In this document: positions 21,045-33,200 of the stretch, piece after piece
Position numbering within the stretch: the stretch's first letter is position 1
Layout: every line of letters begins with the position of its first letter
NCBI GenBank assembly: GCA_963966185.1
Contig: CAWZYM010000008.1
Location: 43,501-107,500, forward strand
Length of the DNA stretch: 64,000 bases
Direction of reading: 5' to 3'
Source: Rhabditoides inermis
Lineage: Eukaryota > Nematoda > Chromadorea > Rhabditida > Rhabditidae
The notes under the pieces: generated by a model
The model's database searches: none
What the model was told of the DNA's origin: nothing
What the model saw: the letters and a program-made list of their open reading frames with translations, nothing else
Program-made: the position numbers and the translations under genes

Positions 21045-24000
21045 ATGGGCGATATCCAGGACGAGCTGGACAAGCTCGAAGCACTCGAGTTCGAGATGAT
21101 CAACAAGGTGGGCGATGTTGTATGTTGTTATTTAGAGTCACATGATTGTAAGAATGTTTTAGTTTTACGTGTTTTACATTATTTTATGGTAAACACTATG
21201 TTGTTTACATTCTTTTTTGGTACACACTATAGCCGCTTGCAAGATGATCGAAAAAAATTAGCTCACGCTCTATCGCAATCAGATTTCCGCTGCGGAGAGA
21301 CGCAGAGGAGGGCGAGAGTAGAGACGGCGAGAGACAGAGAGAGAGCATTTCAGATTTCAGCAGTTGAGAGACGCAGAGGAAGGGCGAGAGTAGTTACGGC
21401 TAGAGATAGCTTTTTTTCTCTAACATTCTCTTCAATGAGCTCTGTTCTAATAGGTTACGTAAACCCGGCGCGAGTTGGCCGCGGCCAGGGGACATGAAAC
21501 GATTGTGATCGGGCTAGTTAGTTTCGGCGTTTTTTCGCCGCTCTCTCTTTCAGAGTTCATGTGGGCTGACTTTAGATGTCTACGCGCGTGAGCTCTGAGA
21601 GCTTTTGCTTTAGTGGTTCTTCCGACCCATCAGCGGGTCGGACGCAACCAGTTTTCCCACGAGGAAATCTGATTGCGGTAGAATGTGAGGTAAAAAAAAA
21701 TTTCGTCTTTTTCCCATTGGTTTTTGGCGAAAAAACCATTTTGCAAAAAAAAAACCATTTCGACCATTTTGCAAGCGGCTTATGTTTGTGTTGAGCCGGC
21801 TGAGCCGGCGGCGTTTGTGGCGGACACGGAGAGCGACGAAGAGGATGACGAGGGGAAGAAGGAGGGCGAGGCGGAGACGAGCACGGCCGCTGCCAAGCTT
21901 GGTGGGTGCCGACTGCACACTTCATTATATACTTTATTCATAGTGGAATCAAATGACATGATGGGTTGACAATGTGAAAAGTGCACAGTTTGAGGCTAGA
22001 CGACGTTTTTACTTCTTTCCGATGACGTCCCGTCCGTTTGTACATCAGAGATGACAATTCATTGCATGCATTGTCATCTCCGATGAGCGCTGCCTCGTAT
22101 GTGACTGTCCAAACAATCCAGTCACCGTCTCTTCCTTATAGGCCTATTTATAATACAGCTCTGCCGCGCAGTAACGCAACGTTCTAAGATTTGTATCGAT
22201 TGCGCTTTAAAGCTGAAAAAAGCGCGACTATAAACAGGCCTTTTCAACTTTCACTATTTGTTTTCTAGTGGAGGAGGAGTTTGCGACGCGTTTCCTGAAC
22301 GAGAAGTGGCTGGGGCGGATCGCCGCCACCGGCCAGCTACTCCAGCACATGGGCGACGAGCAGGGCTGGGCAGAGGTGCGGTGGGGGGGGGGCGGATGGG
22401 TCTATAGGCATGTTTATACTCCAGCTTTACTGCGCAGTTTTGCTGCTTGCTGCGCGATTGGCAATTGACGGGAATGTCGAATAACTGTAGAAAAAATGCA
22501 ACATTGATTTTTGCCGCTTGCCGCAGCTTTTCGCAGTACTGCGCAGCAAGGCTGTACATATATAACGGGCCTTATCGATATCTCCGTTGCTAAACTGTGG
22601 TGTATAGTCTTAGTCAGGTTATAGCGATTCTGGATAACTGATTGATTGCTTGATTGGTATAGGTTCCCGAGGACGAGCTGGAGTTTGTGCAGCAGCTGTG
22701 GTTCGAGGCCGAGGCGGCCGAGACGCAGGTGAGCAATGCCGTTTGGGCGATGCAGTAGAGTTGTTGTTTATCGGTCTGGTTCCGACATGAACATACAATG
22801 TTAGCATGATGGGTTATCTGGTAGCACACACAATCCTACAGTGGGGAATCGGGGCTCCTTGGCTGGAACAGTGCGGCGCGAGTCCTGACTGTTCAGTAGA
22901 GTACTATATGATATATGCTTATAAAAGGACAGCGCTCCGCATCGCACTCGAACCTGCTACTTCTCGATTAATTAACGCGCGTACATTGTTTTTATATAAA
23001 ATTTCCGGAATAGTCGTATTCTATGGGTTACGATTTGGCTTTTCCCAGCGCTTAGCCTTTGTGATTGTGGTGTACCGTATGCACTTGTCGTATAGTCAGG
23101 ATATAGCGATTCTGGATAAATGATTGATTGATTGACGATTTGGCTCTACACTCTACAGGTGGTGGACGGCGTGAAGATGCGGTGGAACGCGGCCAAGCAG
23201 GAGTGGATCCCGGTGGCCGAGATCGACGACGACTTCATCGCGCAGTACCAGAGCAGCTACGGTAAGCCAAGGGTATACGGTATTCTGAAAGAGCTTAGAG
23301 AAGGCTTGCTATATTCTTTTCTCGTCCATATTAACAGCTGCACACTAAACAATATCAAGGATTGTTAAAAGTCAAATGAAGTACCTCGACGCATTATAAT
23401 TGATACAAGTAAACACGCAGCTGCACATCCTAAAAAGCACACAACACACACACACACACTGTTTCTGCCCTATCATCTGATGGTATGATGCGTGGATCAT
23501 GGTTCATGGACCCAGCAAGACTTACAGACTAAACCTATATACGTTTGATATAACCTGTCACATCTGTCTTTGATTCTGGAAATAAGTACTTGTATACTTG
23601 AATGATTCGTGTATATTTTAGGCATCGCGTACGACTTTAGCGAGGAGGACAGGAAGCGGGAAGAGGAGCGGGCGAAGGCGGAGAAGGAGAAGGAGGAGCG
23701 CAAGGAGAAGAAGAAGGGCGACGGTCCGGGCAAGGCGGGCTGGGTCGACATGGACGAGAAGGTGCAGGCCGTCTACGTCAACAACCTACCGACGGACATC
23801 ACCATGGACGAGTTCAATGTGGGTTACTGTAGTTACAATGTGTAAAATGTTGATTATGTGCATTGAGTTGAGAAGCACGGAACTATCTCAAAGTAAAAGG
23901 TTAATCTCATAAACGTACAAAGTTTAAAGCATTTCGATGATTCAAGTTGCTTTGACCTTTGGCATTACATTGCGGTCATTTTCTCAACGATGCGCGGCTA

Positions 24001-25041
24001 TCACTGTTTTCCATGCTTTTAACCATTGACGTTTGTTTATATATGTGCGACGCAGTATTTCTGGCAATAAATCGTCATTGCGTTGCTCGTTGCAGGAGTT
24101 TAAACTCCTGCAACGAGCAGCGCGGAACTATCGAAGTCAAAGTATAAAAAAAGTTGATCAACGATCGTATTTGCGTTGCAGGAGTTTATGGGCAAGTGCG
24201 GCGTGATCCAGCTGGACGCGCGCACGAACCGGCCCAAGCTGAAGCTGTACACGAACGACGACGGCAGCATGAAGGGCGACGGGCGGTGCTGCTACGTCAA
24301 GAAGGTGGGGGGGGGGGATCCTCTTTTCCCCTCCTCGACGAGGGGGGGGGGGGTAAAGGAGGAAGACAGGATAGATATTGATTGATAGATAGAAGGATAG
24401 ATATTTTCACATTGATTTTGATAGAAACAGGTTTGCTACGTCAAGGAGGTGGGGGAAGGATCACAGTCGTTATAATCCAAGACTCTGTCTCTTGTTTTTG
24501 GCTGAGAACAGTTGGGTCAATTGGTACGGCTATATCCTTGTTACTTTCTATGAGTAGTGAGATAAATGCAATACCAACAATGAAAAAGGAGATCCTGGAA
24601 GGATAGGTATTGAGTGATGCACTATACCTGGCACAGTGACTCGGATAGAGAAACAGGTCCTTCGAACCGCTGTCTCCGCTGCACCATGATGAAAGACTGG
24701 CTAAGACTCGTGAACAGTTGGACGCTGAACTCGGTCTAGGCTCATTTGTCTGGGTCAATATGACTTTTCTCAAAAATGTTCCCCCGACTGTGCTGCACTC
24801 GCCTAAACTGTTTACAACGGTTGTCTAAACGTGCAAATATCGTTTCGCAGGAGTCGATCGAGTTGGCGCTGTCGATTTTGGACGGTGCGCGTCTGCGCGG
24901 CAAGACGGTCAGCGTCGAACGGGCGCACTTTGAGATCAAGGTGGGTTGTTGTTGTTGTTGTTGTGGTGGTGGTGGTTGTTGTTGTTGTTGTTGTGGTTGT
25001 TGTTGTTATTGTTGTGGTTGTTGTTGTTGTTATTGTTGTGG

Positions 25042-25072
<31 letters not shown>

Positions 25073-27070
25073 CAATGTACACTGTTCAGGGCCAGTACGA
25101 CCCGACGAAGAGGAAGCGAAAGCTGACGGCGGCGCAGAAGAAGCGCTTCATGGAGAGCCAGAACAAGTGGGCCTTTTCTTTCTTTTTCTTTTTCAATTCT
25201 ACCCTGTGTCTGTGGCGAATCATGAAGAACAATGCCTGTCAATGCCTGTCCTCGGAATTTCGTTGTTCGTTTTCAGTTCTAAGATTTCTAAGAGACTGTC
25301 CGCTACTGTAGTGTGAATGTGAGCTCAGGGATGATTGTTGTTGAGTAGTTGAGTAGTTGAGTAGGGCGTAGAATTATGAGAATAAATGAGAAACAGAATT
25401 CCTGTTTTGGCCCATTATCCTGCAGACAGGCTTACAAGCAGAATTACTTGCAGAAGACTAGTTGACTAGTTGAAACAAACTCGTTGCTCACCTATAACTT
25501 CTGCTCATCTGCTCATCTCATCTGCTCATTTGCTCATCATATATGCTCATCTCATACAGGGTGTTCGAGTGGCGTCCGGAGAAGTCGCGCGCGTTCCGCC
25601 CCGTCTCGGACTGCACCGTCATCCTCAAGAACCTCTTCACCATCGAGCAGATGAGGGTGAGTGAGGGACGATGATTAGTGATTTGATTGATTGATTTTGG
25701 TTGAGGTGTTGTTTCGAATTTCGAAAGGTAGTGGCAAGTGGCTAGATTGTTTTCGGGAGACGGCTGGTGTTCAAAAAACTGTTTTAGAGGTGTTTGCTTT
25801 GAATGTGATGGCATGTGTGTGTGTGTGTTTGTAGGAGAACGCGGCGTTGCTGCTGGATCTGAAGGAGGAGCTGAAGCTGACTTTTGCCAAGTTTGGCGCC
25901 GTCAAGAAGGTGGTCGTGTACGATGTGAGTGGTGACAGTTTGATTTGTTTGTGCAACTATTTTTGATAATTTGATTGATTGTTTGTTTTGACCGCTGGCC
26001 GTTTCAGAGAAGGCTGCTCATCGGTGTTTTCCTCTATGTACGATTGACTCTTCTTTGTCTATTCTTCTTTGATATTTGATATCCTCTTTGATGACTCTAT
26101 CTTTGATCTTTTCTTTCTTTTTTCAGAGCAACCCAGAGGGCGTGGCGTCGGTGGCGTTTGAGTCGACGGAGGAGAGCGATCTGGCGGTGAAGATGATGCA
26201 TGGCAGGGTGGTGCGCGGGCAGACGCTAGAGGTACGGGGGGAGGAGGGGAAATGGAAACGGACAGTGTACTCGGGAATTTTCTCTCCAGCTTTCTCTTTC
26301 ATATGATAATGATAGTATGAATTCTGGCGGTAAAGATGATGCATGGGAGGGTGGTGCGCGGGCAGACGCGGACAGTGTACACGGGAACGGACAGTGTACA
26401 CGGGAATTTTCTCTCCAGCTTTCTCTTTTGTATGAATTGCGCGGGCAGACGCTAGAGGTACGGAGTGGGAACTAGGGATGGATAGTGTACTCGGGGTTTT
26501 CCCTTTCTCTTTATCTTTCGTATGAATTGCGCGGGCAGAGGCTAGAGATGCGGTGGGAGAGGGGAAAAGGGGAAGGGATTGATAGGCTGCTCATCAGTGT
26601 TTTCCCTCTATGTACGATTGATTATCTTCTTCGAGGAATACGGTTGACTTTCTCGTGTTCTCTATCTCGTTCATACTTGTCTGTGTTGAACTCTACAGAA
26701 ATGGGATGTGAATCGAGTCGTTTAGTCGAATTTTCTGTGTAAATGAGATGTGAATCGAGTCGTTTAGTCGAATTTTATGTGTCCACATGAAGATATGAAT
26801 ATCGAGTGGTTCCAGGTCAAGTTGTGGGACGGCAAGACGAAGTACTTTGTGGAGGAGAGTGAGGAGGAGAAGCAGAAGAGGCTCGTGAACTGGAACAAGT
26901 TTATCGATAACGAGAGTGACGAGGAGGAGAAGAGGAAAGGAGAGGAGAAGGAGAAGGAGGAGGAGGAGGAGGAGGAAGGCAAGATGGAGGAGGAGGAGGA
27001 AGGCAAGATGGAGGAGGAGGAGGAGGAGGAGGAAGGATCGGAGAAGCGCGCCCGAGTGGAGCAGGACTGA
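21045..27070 (+). CDS. HTATSF1: Tat-SF1/CUS2-like splicing factor
   Basis: Thirteen exons in phase: 21045-21107, 21796-21901, 22269-22375, 22663-22728, 23159-23261, 23622-23818, 24182-24304, 24851-24940, 25090-25166, 25560-25656, 25835-25924, 26127-26231 and 26816-27070. RRM1 starts with VQAVYVNNLPTDITMDEF and runs through GKCGVIQ, KLKLYTND and GDGRCCYVK. A KRKLTAAQKKRFMESQ linker and FEWRPEKSRAF follow. The second, UHM-type RRM has CTVILKNLFTIEQM, KFGAVKKVVVYD, NPEGVASVAFES and LWDGKTKYFVEE. The tail is Glu-rich and ends KRARVEQD. This order matches human Tat-SF1, which works with the U2 snRNP/SF3b in the nucleus. A short N-terminal part with W-L-G-R-I sequence precedes RRM1. Exon 2 begins 15 bases after the end of a MITE. 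Confidence 0.92.
21231..21780. mobile_element. MITE in Tat-SF1-like intron 1
   Basis: Inverted termini AGCCGCTTGCAAGATGATCG at 21231 and the complement of AGCCGCTTGCAAAATGGTCG at 21780. An inner inverted pair lies at about 21265-21290 and 21660-21690. TAT flanks both ends (21228-21230, 21781-21783). The interior has no coding frame of note. A related end is at 50494-50513. Confidence 0.8.
22139..22244. mobile_element. Small foldback element, GGCCTATTTATA type
   Basis: Ends GGCCTATTTATA and the complement of GGCCTGTTTATA, with GCGCAGTAACGC inside. A second element with related ends and CTGCGCAG motifs lies at about 22402-22573 in the next intron of the same gene. Confidence 0.5.
22402..22573. 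mobile_element. Second foldback element with GCGCAG arms
   Basis: Inverted arms carry GGCATGTTTATACTCCAGC with CTGCGCAG on one side. The other side is the complement of GGCCCGTTATATATGTACAG with CTGCGCAG. It lies in intron 3 of the Tat-SF1-like gene. Confidence 0.5.
24084..24119. repeat. Perfect 36-bp palindrome copying an exon acceptor
   Basis: Bases 24084-24101 are the exact complement of 24102-24119. Each arm contains CGTTGCAGGAGTTT, identical to the splice acceptor and first bases of exon 7 at 24174-24188. It therefore adds a decoy acceptor 93 bases upstream of the real one. Confidence 0.9.
24943..25075. repeat. (GTT)n-rich microsatellite
   Basis: GTTGTTGTGG-type trinucleotide tract directly after the exon 8 donor of the Tat-SF1-like gene. 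The long open frames across it are low-complexity artefacts. Confidence 0.9.
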
Positions 27071-27282
27071 GTGTCTTGGACTGAGTGTTGGTTATTTATT
27101 TATCCGCTGATTGTTTTTCTTCCTGTTAGAGATATCAGATCTCTAGATAATATGTGTACATTTGTTTCGTTACGGTGTTTGTATGTTTTCAAGGTGATAA
27201 ATGCGTCGAGAGTACAATAGACAATCTTTATTAATTATTAATATTAGTAATAGAAATTTGTTATCCTAATTATTAGCTTGGT

Positions 27283-29322
27283 TCATCCGCACCGCGACGT
27301 CTGACGCACTTGGTGGCTGCTGCGCAACTCGGAGTCTTGTCCGCCGAACTGGAAAATGGAAATGAAAAGGTATTATAGTATTATAAGAGAATCTATGACA
27401 GAATAAGTAAGAATAGAAAAGTAAGTTCTTCACGATGAGAACGACAAGGAGAATAGGAAAGAAGCGGGGGAGGATCAGTATGAAGACGAGGTATGTATAA
27501 GTGAATACCAGACTCACCATGTTGAGGTAGACAGAATAAGTATGAAAAGTGCAAGACTCACCATGTTGAGGTAGATCCTGTTGACGCGGTGCATCTTGTG
27601 CGCGGTGAGGTTGATGAGCGGAATCCATGCGGAGGCCATTGCGTGGTGGGCGGCGAGTATGGCGGGGCGAACGCGGAGGAGGGGCGAGACGAGAGCCGGC
27701 TCGGAGAAGGCCGAGGAGTGCAGGTGGTCGTACCACTCGCGGTGGTGCAGGAACGACTGGAAGAGAGAGGGTTGAGAGAGAGAGGGGGAGAGAGAGAGGG
27801 GGAGAGAGAGAGGGGGAGAGAGAGAGGGGGAGAGAGAGGGGGAGAGAGAGAGGGGGAGAGAGAGGGGGGGGGAGAGAGAGAGGGGGGGAGAGAGAGAGGG
27901 GGGAGAGAGAGGGAGAGAGAGAGGGGGAGAGAGAGGGGGGGAGAGAGAGAGGGGGAGAGAGAGGGGGGGGAGAGAGAGAGGGGGGGAGAGAGAGAGGGGG
28001 GGAGAGAGAGGGAGAGAGAGAGGGGGAGAGAGAGGGGGGGAGAGAGGGGGGGAGAGAGAGGGGGGAGAGAGAGGGGGGGAGAGAGGGGGGGAGAGAGAGG
28101 GGGGGAGAGAGAGGGGGGGGGGAGAGAGAGGGGGAGAGAGAGGGAGGGGGAGAGAGAGGGAGGGAGAGGGGAAGGGAGAGAGAGACGCACCTGGAATCCC
28201 TCGTAGTAGTCCTGGAAGTGGTCGCGATGCGAGAACGTGTCGACGACCGCCCAGCTCTGCGCGTCTTCGAGTCGCATCCTGGAAGGGAGGGGATTATATG
28301 ACTACTGTAGTCACTGTAATACTATTACAGTATATACTGTAATAGTACTCACATCTCCTCGGCGGTCTCGGTGGCGTTGCGGCAGTTGAGGATGAAGGAG
28401 AGCACCTTGGTCTGAAACGAGAACAGGTTCTTATCACGTTTGCGAAAATCAATCAATACTGTATTTCAAGGATACTCAGAACACTCACGTGTTCCTATAC
28501 ATATTTCTATATAACAAGGTTACACGGAACACTCACGTATTCCTGCGCGACGACTTTGATCTGGCGGTAGAGCCGGCCGAATCGCTGCAGCTTGATCGGA
28601 CACGCGTAGCACGTGTGCTCGGTCTGATGAGAGGGTGAGGTGATGGAATGAATAAAAAGACTCCGACAAGGAAAGAGGATGGCGGAAAGAATAAAGACAT
28701 GGAAAGAATAAAGGAGGAGATCACTATGGCCTGGACAAGGGACGAATGGAGAGACCGGGATGACTCACCTGTTCGTACTCATCTATGAGCAGGCGGAGGA
28801 TCACTTCGGACTGGCGCGGGTCCCAGTCAAAGTGCAGGGAGAGCGAGGCGGACACGCTGGCGCCGATGAGGTCGAGCGAGATGTCGGTGGAGAGAAGGGC
28901 GGTCTGGAAAAATGGTTAGGTCAAGCTAGATGGAACACACAGTAGGCGTTGAATTATTGTTCTTTACCGTAATAAAACTGTGGTTAGGTGAGGAGTAACC
29001 ATGATCGGGCTCGGCAGTATGCGTTGTATTACTGTACTTTACCGTAATAAAACTGTGATTTACATTACCATGTGCTACTTGATTCGATAGATATATATAA
29101 ATATCTGGATTCTGATGCTAGATCTACAGAGATCTCGGACGAGAAGTGAGGAAGGACATGGGAAACGAATCAGAATCTACCGTAGAAGGAATGCGATAGA
29201 CTCACCAGTTTGCTCTCGGTCCGATCCAGAACAGCCTCGTCGTACTCAGCCAGGCGGCAGCAGTGATGCCTGGTCACACACTCGAGACACGGAGAGATGA
29301 CACAGAACCGAGCGTTGTGCAT
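27283..29322 (-). CDS. Unrecognised multi-exon gene
   Basis: Seven exons with GT-AG borders and compatible phase: 29206-29322, 28769-28903, 28537-28623, 28353-28411, 28191-28278, 27562-27756 and 27283-27348 (stop), about 250 residues. Readable parts include a Cys/His-rich start (CVISPCLECVTRHHCC), LLSTDISLDLIGASVSASLS, HFDWDPRQSEVILRLLIDEY and HTCYACPIKLQRFGRLYRQI. They are followed by DAQSWAVVDTFSHRDHF, HHREWYDHLHSSAF and HKMHRVNRIYLNM. It is rich in Trp, His and aromatic residues and has no clear membrane segment. I cannot assign a family. The N-terminus may extend further upstream. A (GA)n block at 27780-28180 fills one intron. Confidence 0.65.
27780..28180. repeat. (GA)n/(GGGGGA)n tract
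   Basis: About 400 bases of GAGAGAGGGGG units inside one intron of the unrecognised gene, giving polypyrimidine on the sense strand next to the 3' splice site. Confidence 0.95.
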
Positions 29323-29840
29323 GGTTGGAGAGGGGAGGGGGGAGAGGGAAGGGGAAGGGCCAAGACTGGTGAGCACACAGTGGACTCACGGCCTTTTGTA
29401 GACCAACCTTGTGCTGCTAGTGTGCCCACGGCGCACGTACACTACTCTCATTAGTCGACTCTCATTGAAGAGCGCGATATGCCCGCGGGCCATGTTCCAT
29501 GATGCAAGAGGCACATAAAACAATAGATTTATTATCGATAAAACGTCTATAAAACTCTGAATATAACATATAAACACAAAATGGTGAAGCTCCGTCAATC
29601 GTGGCAATTCGTGTCTCAACAAAACAGTGCGGCTAGGGATAAAACTGCGTCAAGGCAAAACGAGTTCACTGGGTGGGACATGAGAGAGACGATGGCAAAC
29701 TACTCTGTATATAATATGGCAACGTGTGCAAGTTTTGCACAAAAAAGATTTCATCAACACTTAGGGTACTGTTTAGATGCTGAGCTGGCCCGAATGCGAG
29801 AGAATCTAGAGGGTGTGGGAGAGACGACGTCACCCTCCAT

Positions 29841-30222
29841 CTAATCTATCCGCACCTCTCCGTCGTAGTTGTGCTCGTCGATCTTGTCGGCGACGTCTCC
29901 GTTGACGAGCACGCCACCGATCGCGTCTGTCACCGCCTCGTCGTACAGCTCCTTCTCCTCCTCCCACTTCTCCTGATCCTTCTGCTCCTCCTCCTTCTCC
30001 ACGTGTGACATGGCCGGCTGCTTGTCCAGCTCCGCCTTTGCGCTGCCAAACTTGCCGAGCGAGTCGCCCGGTCGCTCGTCGGCAACGGGACTGAAGGGGG
30101 ACATGAGAGAGAGAGGGAGAGAGAGAGAGGGAGGGAGAGAGAGGGAGGGAGAGAGAGGGAGAGGAAGAGAGAGAGGAAGAGAGAGAAAAAGAGAGAGAAA
30201 GAAAGAGAGAAAGAAAGAGAAC

Positions 30223-30264
<42 letters not shown>

Positions 30265-33200
30265 GGGGGAGAGGGAGAGTGAGAGGAAGAGAGAGAGAGA
30301 GGGAGAGAGGGAGAGAGAGGGAGGGATAAAGGAGAGAGAGAGAGAGACGCACCTCTTCTGTTTCTGCTGCTCCTTCTCCTTCTCCTCGCTGGCGCGTCGC
30401 TGCTCCCGCTTCTTGATTCGCGAGACAATCGCAGTGATCAGCGCCGCGCCCTTGCCCGAGCCGTCTCCCGTCTGCACCGTTTTGAACTGAAAAATCGATA
30501 ATAAATCAATAGCGTGAACCGACAATCAATAATCAATCAATACTGTATCGATATAATCATATCAATCAATACCGGTATCGATCGACTCACCGTGATTCCC
30601 GGATCGACGAGCTCCTTCACCTTCTCCACCACCCAGTGATCGAAGAACGGGTGGTACTACAACAGGCAAAGTGAACAAACAAACAAACAAACAAACAATT
30701 AAACAAACAAACAAGTAAACAAGCCCACCTTGTAAGTGCTGCCGTCGATTCCCACAATCATTTCGCGATCCTTCCGCCCAACGCGGTTCAGACAGCACGC
30801 AATAGCTGGGAATGGAGATGAAATGTCGGAAAGATGTCAAATCCGTAGTGGAAAAGTGCAAAACCGACAAACAATTGGAAATCCACTCAAACACGCAGGA
30901 GTGATAAAACATAAGAAATGAGATAGGGAAGGGCAGAAATCAGTGTAGTCCGAAATCGACGAAACAATTAGAAATACACACTGCAAACACGCAGGAGTGA
31001 TGAAAAGAGAGATGAGATAGAAAAAGGGAATGTCGGACACAATGTCAAATCCTCAGTGGAAAAGTGAAAAAAGACAAACACCCAGAAAAAAACGAGTGAT
31101 GAAATAAAATTTGAAAAACAAAAACAAAAAAAACTCACAAGCTGCGGCGAGGTTGGCGGCGCGGCGCGATACCACCATGCACACTTCCCTGGAAGAGCGA
31201 GAGAGGGTTGGGAGGGAGAGGGAGGGAGGGAGGGAGGGAGAGAGGGGAGGGAGGAGAGAAAGAGAGAGAGAGAGAAAGAGAGAGAAAGAGTGGATAAGAG
31301 AGAAGTAGAGAAGAGAGGAGAGAGGAGAGAGGAGAGAGGAGAGAGGAGAGAGGAGAGAGGAGAGAGGGAAGAGAGAGAGGAGAGGGAGAGAGATTCTCTC
31401 ACCTGAACAGCAGCATGTCGGAGAAGGTGAAATCCTCGATCGCCAACTCGTCCATAATCTGTCGCGTGTTCGTGTACGAGCCGCAGTCGTCACTGATATC
31501 GTTCGATTTATCGATTTATTGATTAACTGGATCTACTACTGATAACCCTAACCGCAACTGTATAACAGTATAACACAGATATTAATTATATTGATTAACT
31601 CTCACTCACTGCAGAATCTCAGAGATGTACTTGGTCGGGAACGAGTCGATGGTGCCGAGCTCCTCGGAGAGCACACCGTTAAAGAGCACCTAAACATCCA
31701 CCCGTTGAGACTCCGCCCCGCCAAGCCACGCCCACCTTGTGCTTGGTGAGCTTCTCGAGAACGAGTCGTACGAGCTCGCCCATGCACATACCCGCGACGA
31801 GCTTGTCGAGACTGCAAAACAAACGGGTAAAGGAAGTAAACATGCAAACAAGTAAACAACGCACGAGTTGACTCCCGGATTGGCGCTGCGCGCATCAATG
31901 ACCTTGTCGTATTGAGTGAATATGTACTCGGCCTCGCTGCGATCGCCGAAACCGCCCCACTCGGTGTCGATGATCATCTACAAAAGGGGGCGTGGTCTAG
32001 AGGGGCGGGGCAACTCTCGCTCACCTCCGGATAGGGATAGTCCTCGGTGGCGTTCTCCAGGCCATGAGTGATCTTCTTGGACGACTCCATGTAGGAGGCG
32101 TTGGTGCCGGTGCCTGAAAAGAGGAGGGGGCGGGGCTAGAGTGGGCGGAGCCGCGGTACCGATGATGACGCCGAGGTCGCAGCGGCCGCCGGCTTCGTAC
32201 GCGGCCGCCACCATCGTGCCCACTGTGTCGTTGATCAGCGCAACGATCTCGACTTTGACGCGCTGAAAGAATATTAAATAGGGCGAAAATCGTGTTGATA
32301 CTGGCGCGGCTGGTTTTGATTGGCGCCGGGCGCAGATTCCTCCATTTTCCCTAATTCAACATTTCCGCCTAGGGCAAACTGGTATGAAGTCGGAAAGAGA
32401 CACTTTCATGAATGACTACATCGTATAGGAAAGATCATACAGTGGAAAGATGAAAAACAAGACTCGCTCACGCACCCCGTCCCTGGCAATCGATTCCTCT
32501 AACCTCCAACAGCTCGACCACGTCACAAATCAACATACTACACTCTACACAACACATGTCTGCATTTGAATGGCATTTGAATGCTGTGAATCAACTAGCA
32601 CACCCACCCCGTCCCTAGCAATCGCCTCCTCCAACAGCTCCACCACGTCGTAGCCCACGCAGTCAGTAGCCGTCACGCCTTTGGTCCAGCTGGAAGAAGA
32701 GAGATGAGATGATGAGAGGATTAAAGGCGAGGTCAGACTCGATTATGTATCAAAGCCGCTTTGTGATACAAAAAGACACTTTCTGAGGATCTTTCCCCTT
32801 CGTCCAGCTGGAAAGGAGATGGAGAGGATTAGGAATTTAAAAAAAAAACGTATTGTGTATTGTGTGCGCATTGTGTTCGTATTGTGTACTCTTGAGGCCG
32901 TCACGCCTTTGGTCCAGCTGGAAGAAAGATGAAATTGATAAAGATATGAGATGAGATGAAGAGATGAGAACAAATAGATGTGACATATATGTCAGTTTGC
33001 GACTTCTGACCTTTCCCCGATAGAACTTGGAAAAGTTGGAAAAATTTCGAAAAAAGTTACGAAAGAGACCTCGCCGTCACGCCTTTGGTCCAGCGGGAAA
33101 GGAGAGAGGAGCTGATTAGGAATATAAACGTATTGTGTGTGTATTGTATTCGTATTGTGTGCGCCGTCACACCCATCGTATGATAAAAGATAAGGAACAG

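Noticed and set aside
24812..25316. Frames of Thr, Val, Leu or Cys repeats
   Set aside because: Translation of the (GTT)n tract in a Tat-SF1-like intron.
27558..28301. Frames of over 200 codons in the GA block of the unrecognised gene
   Set aside because: Pure GAGAGGGG repeat translation inside an intron.
29581..29844. 87-codon plus-strand frame downstream of hexokinase
   Set aside because: No similarity recognised and overlaps the hexokinase 3' end on the other strand.
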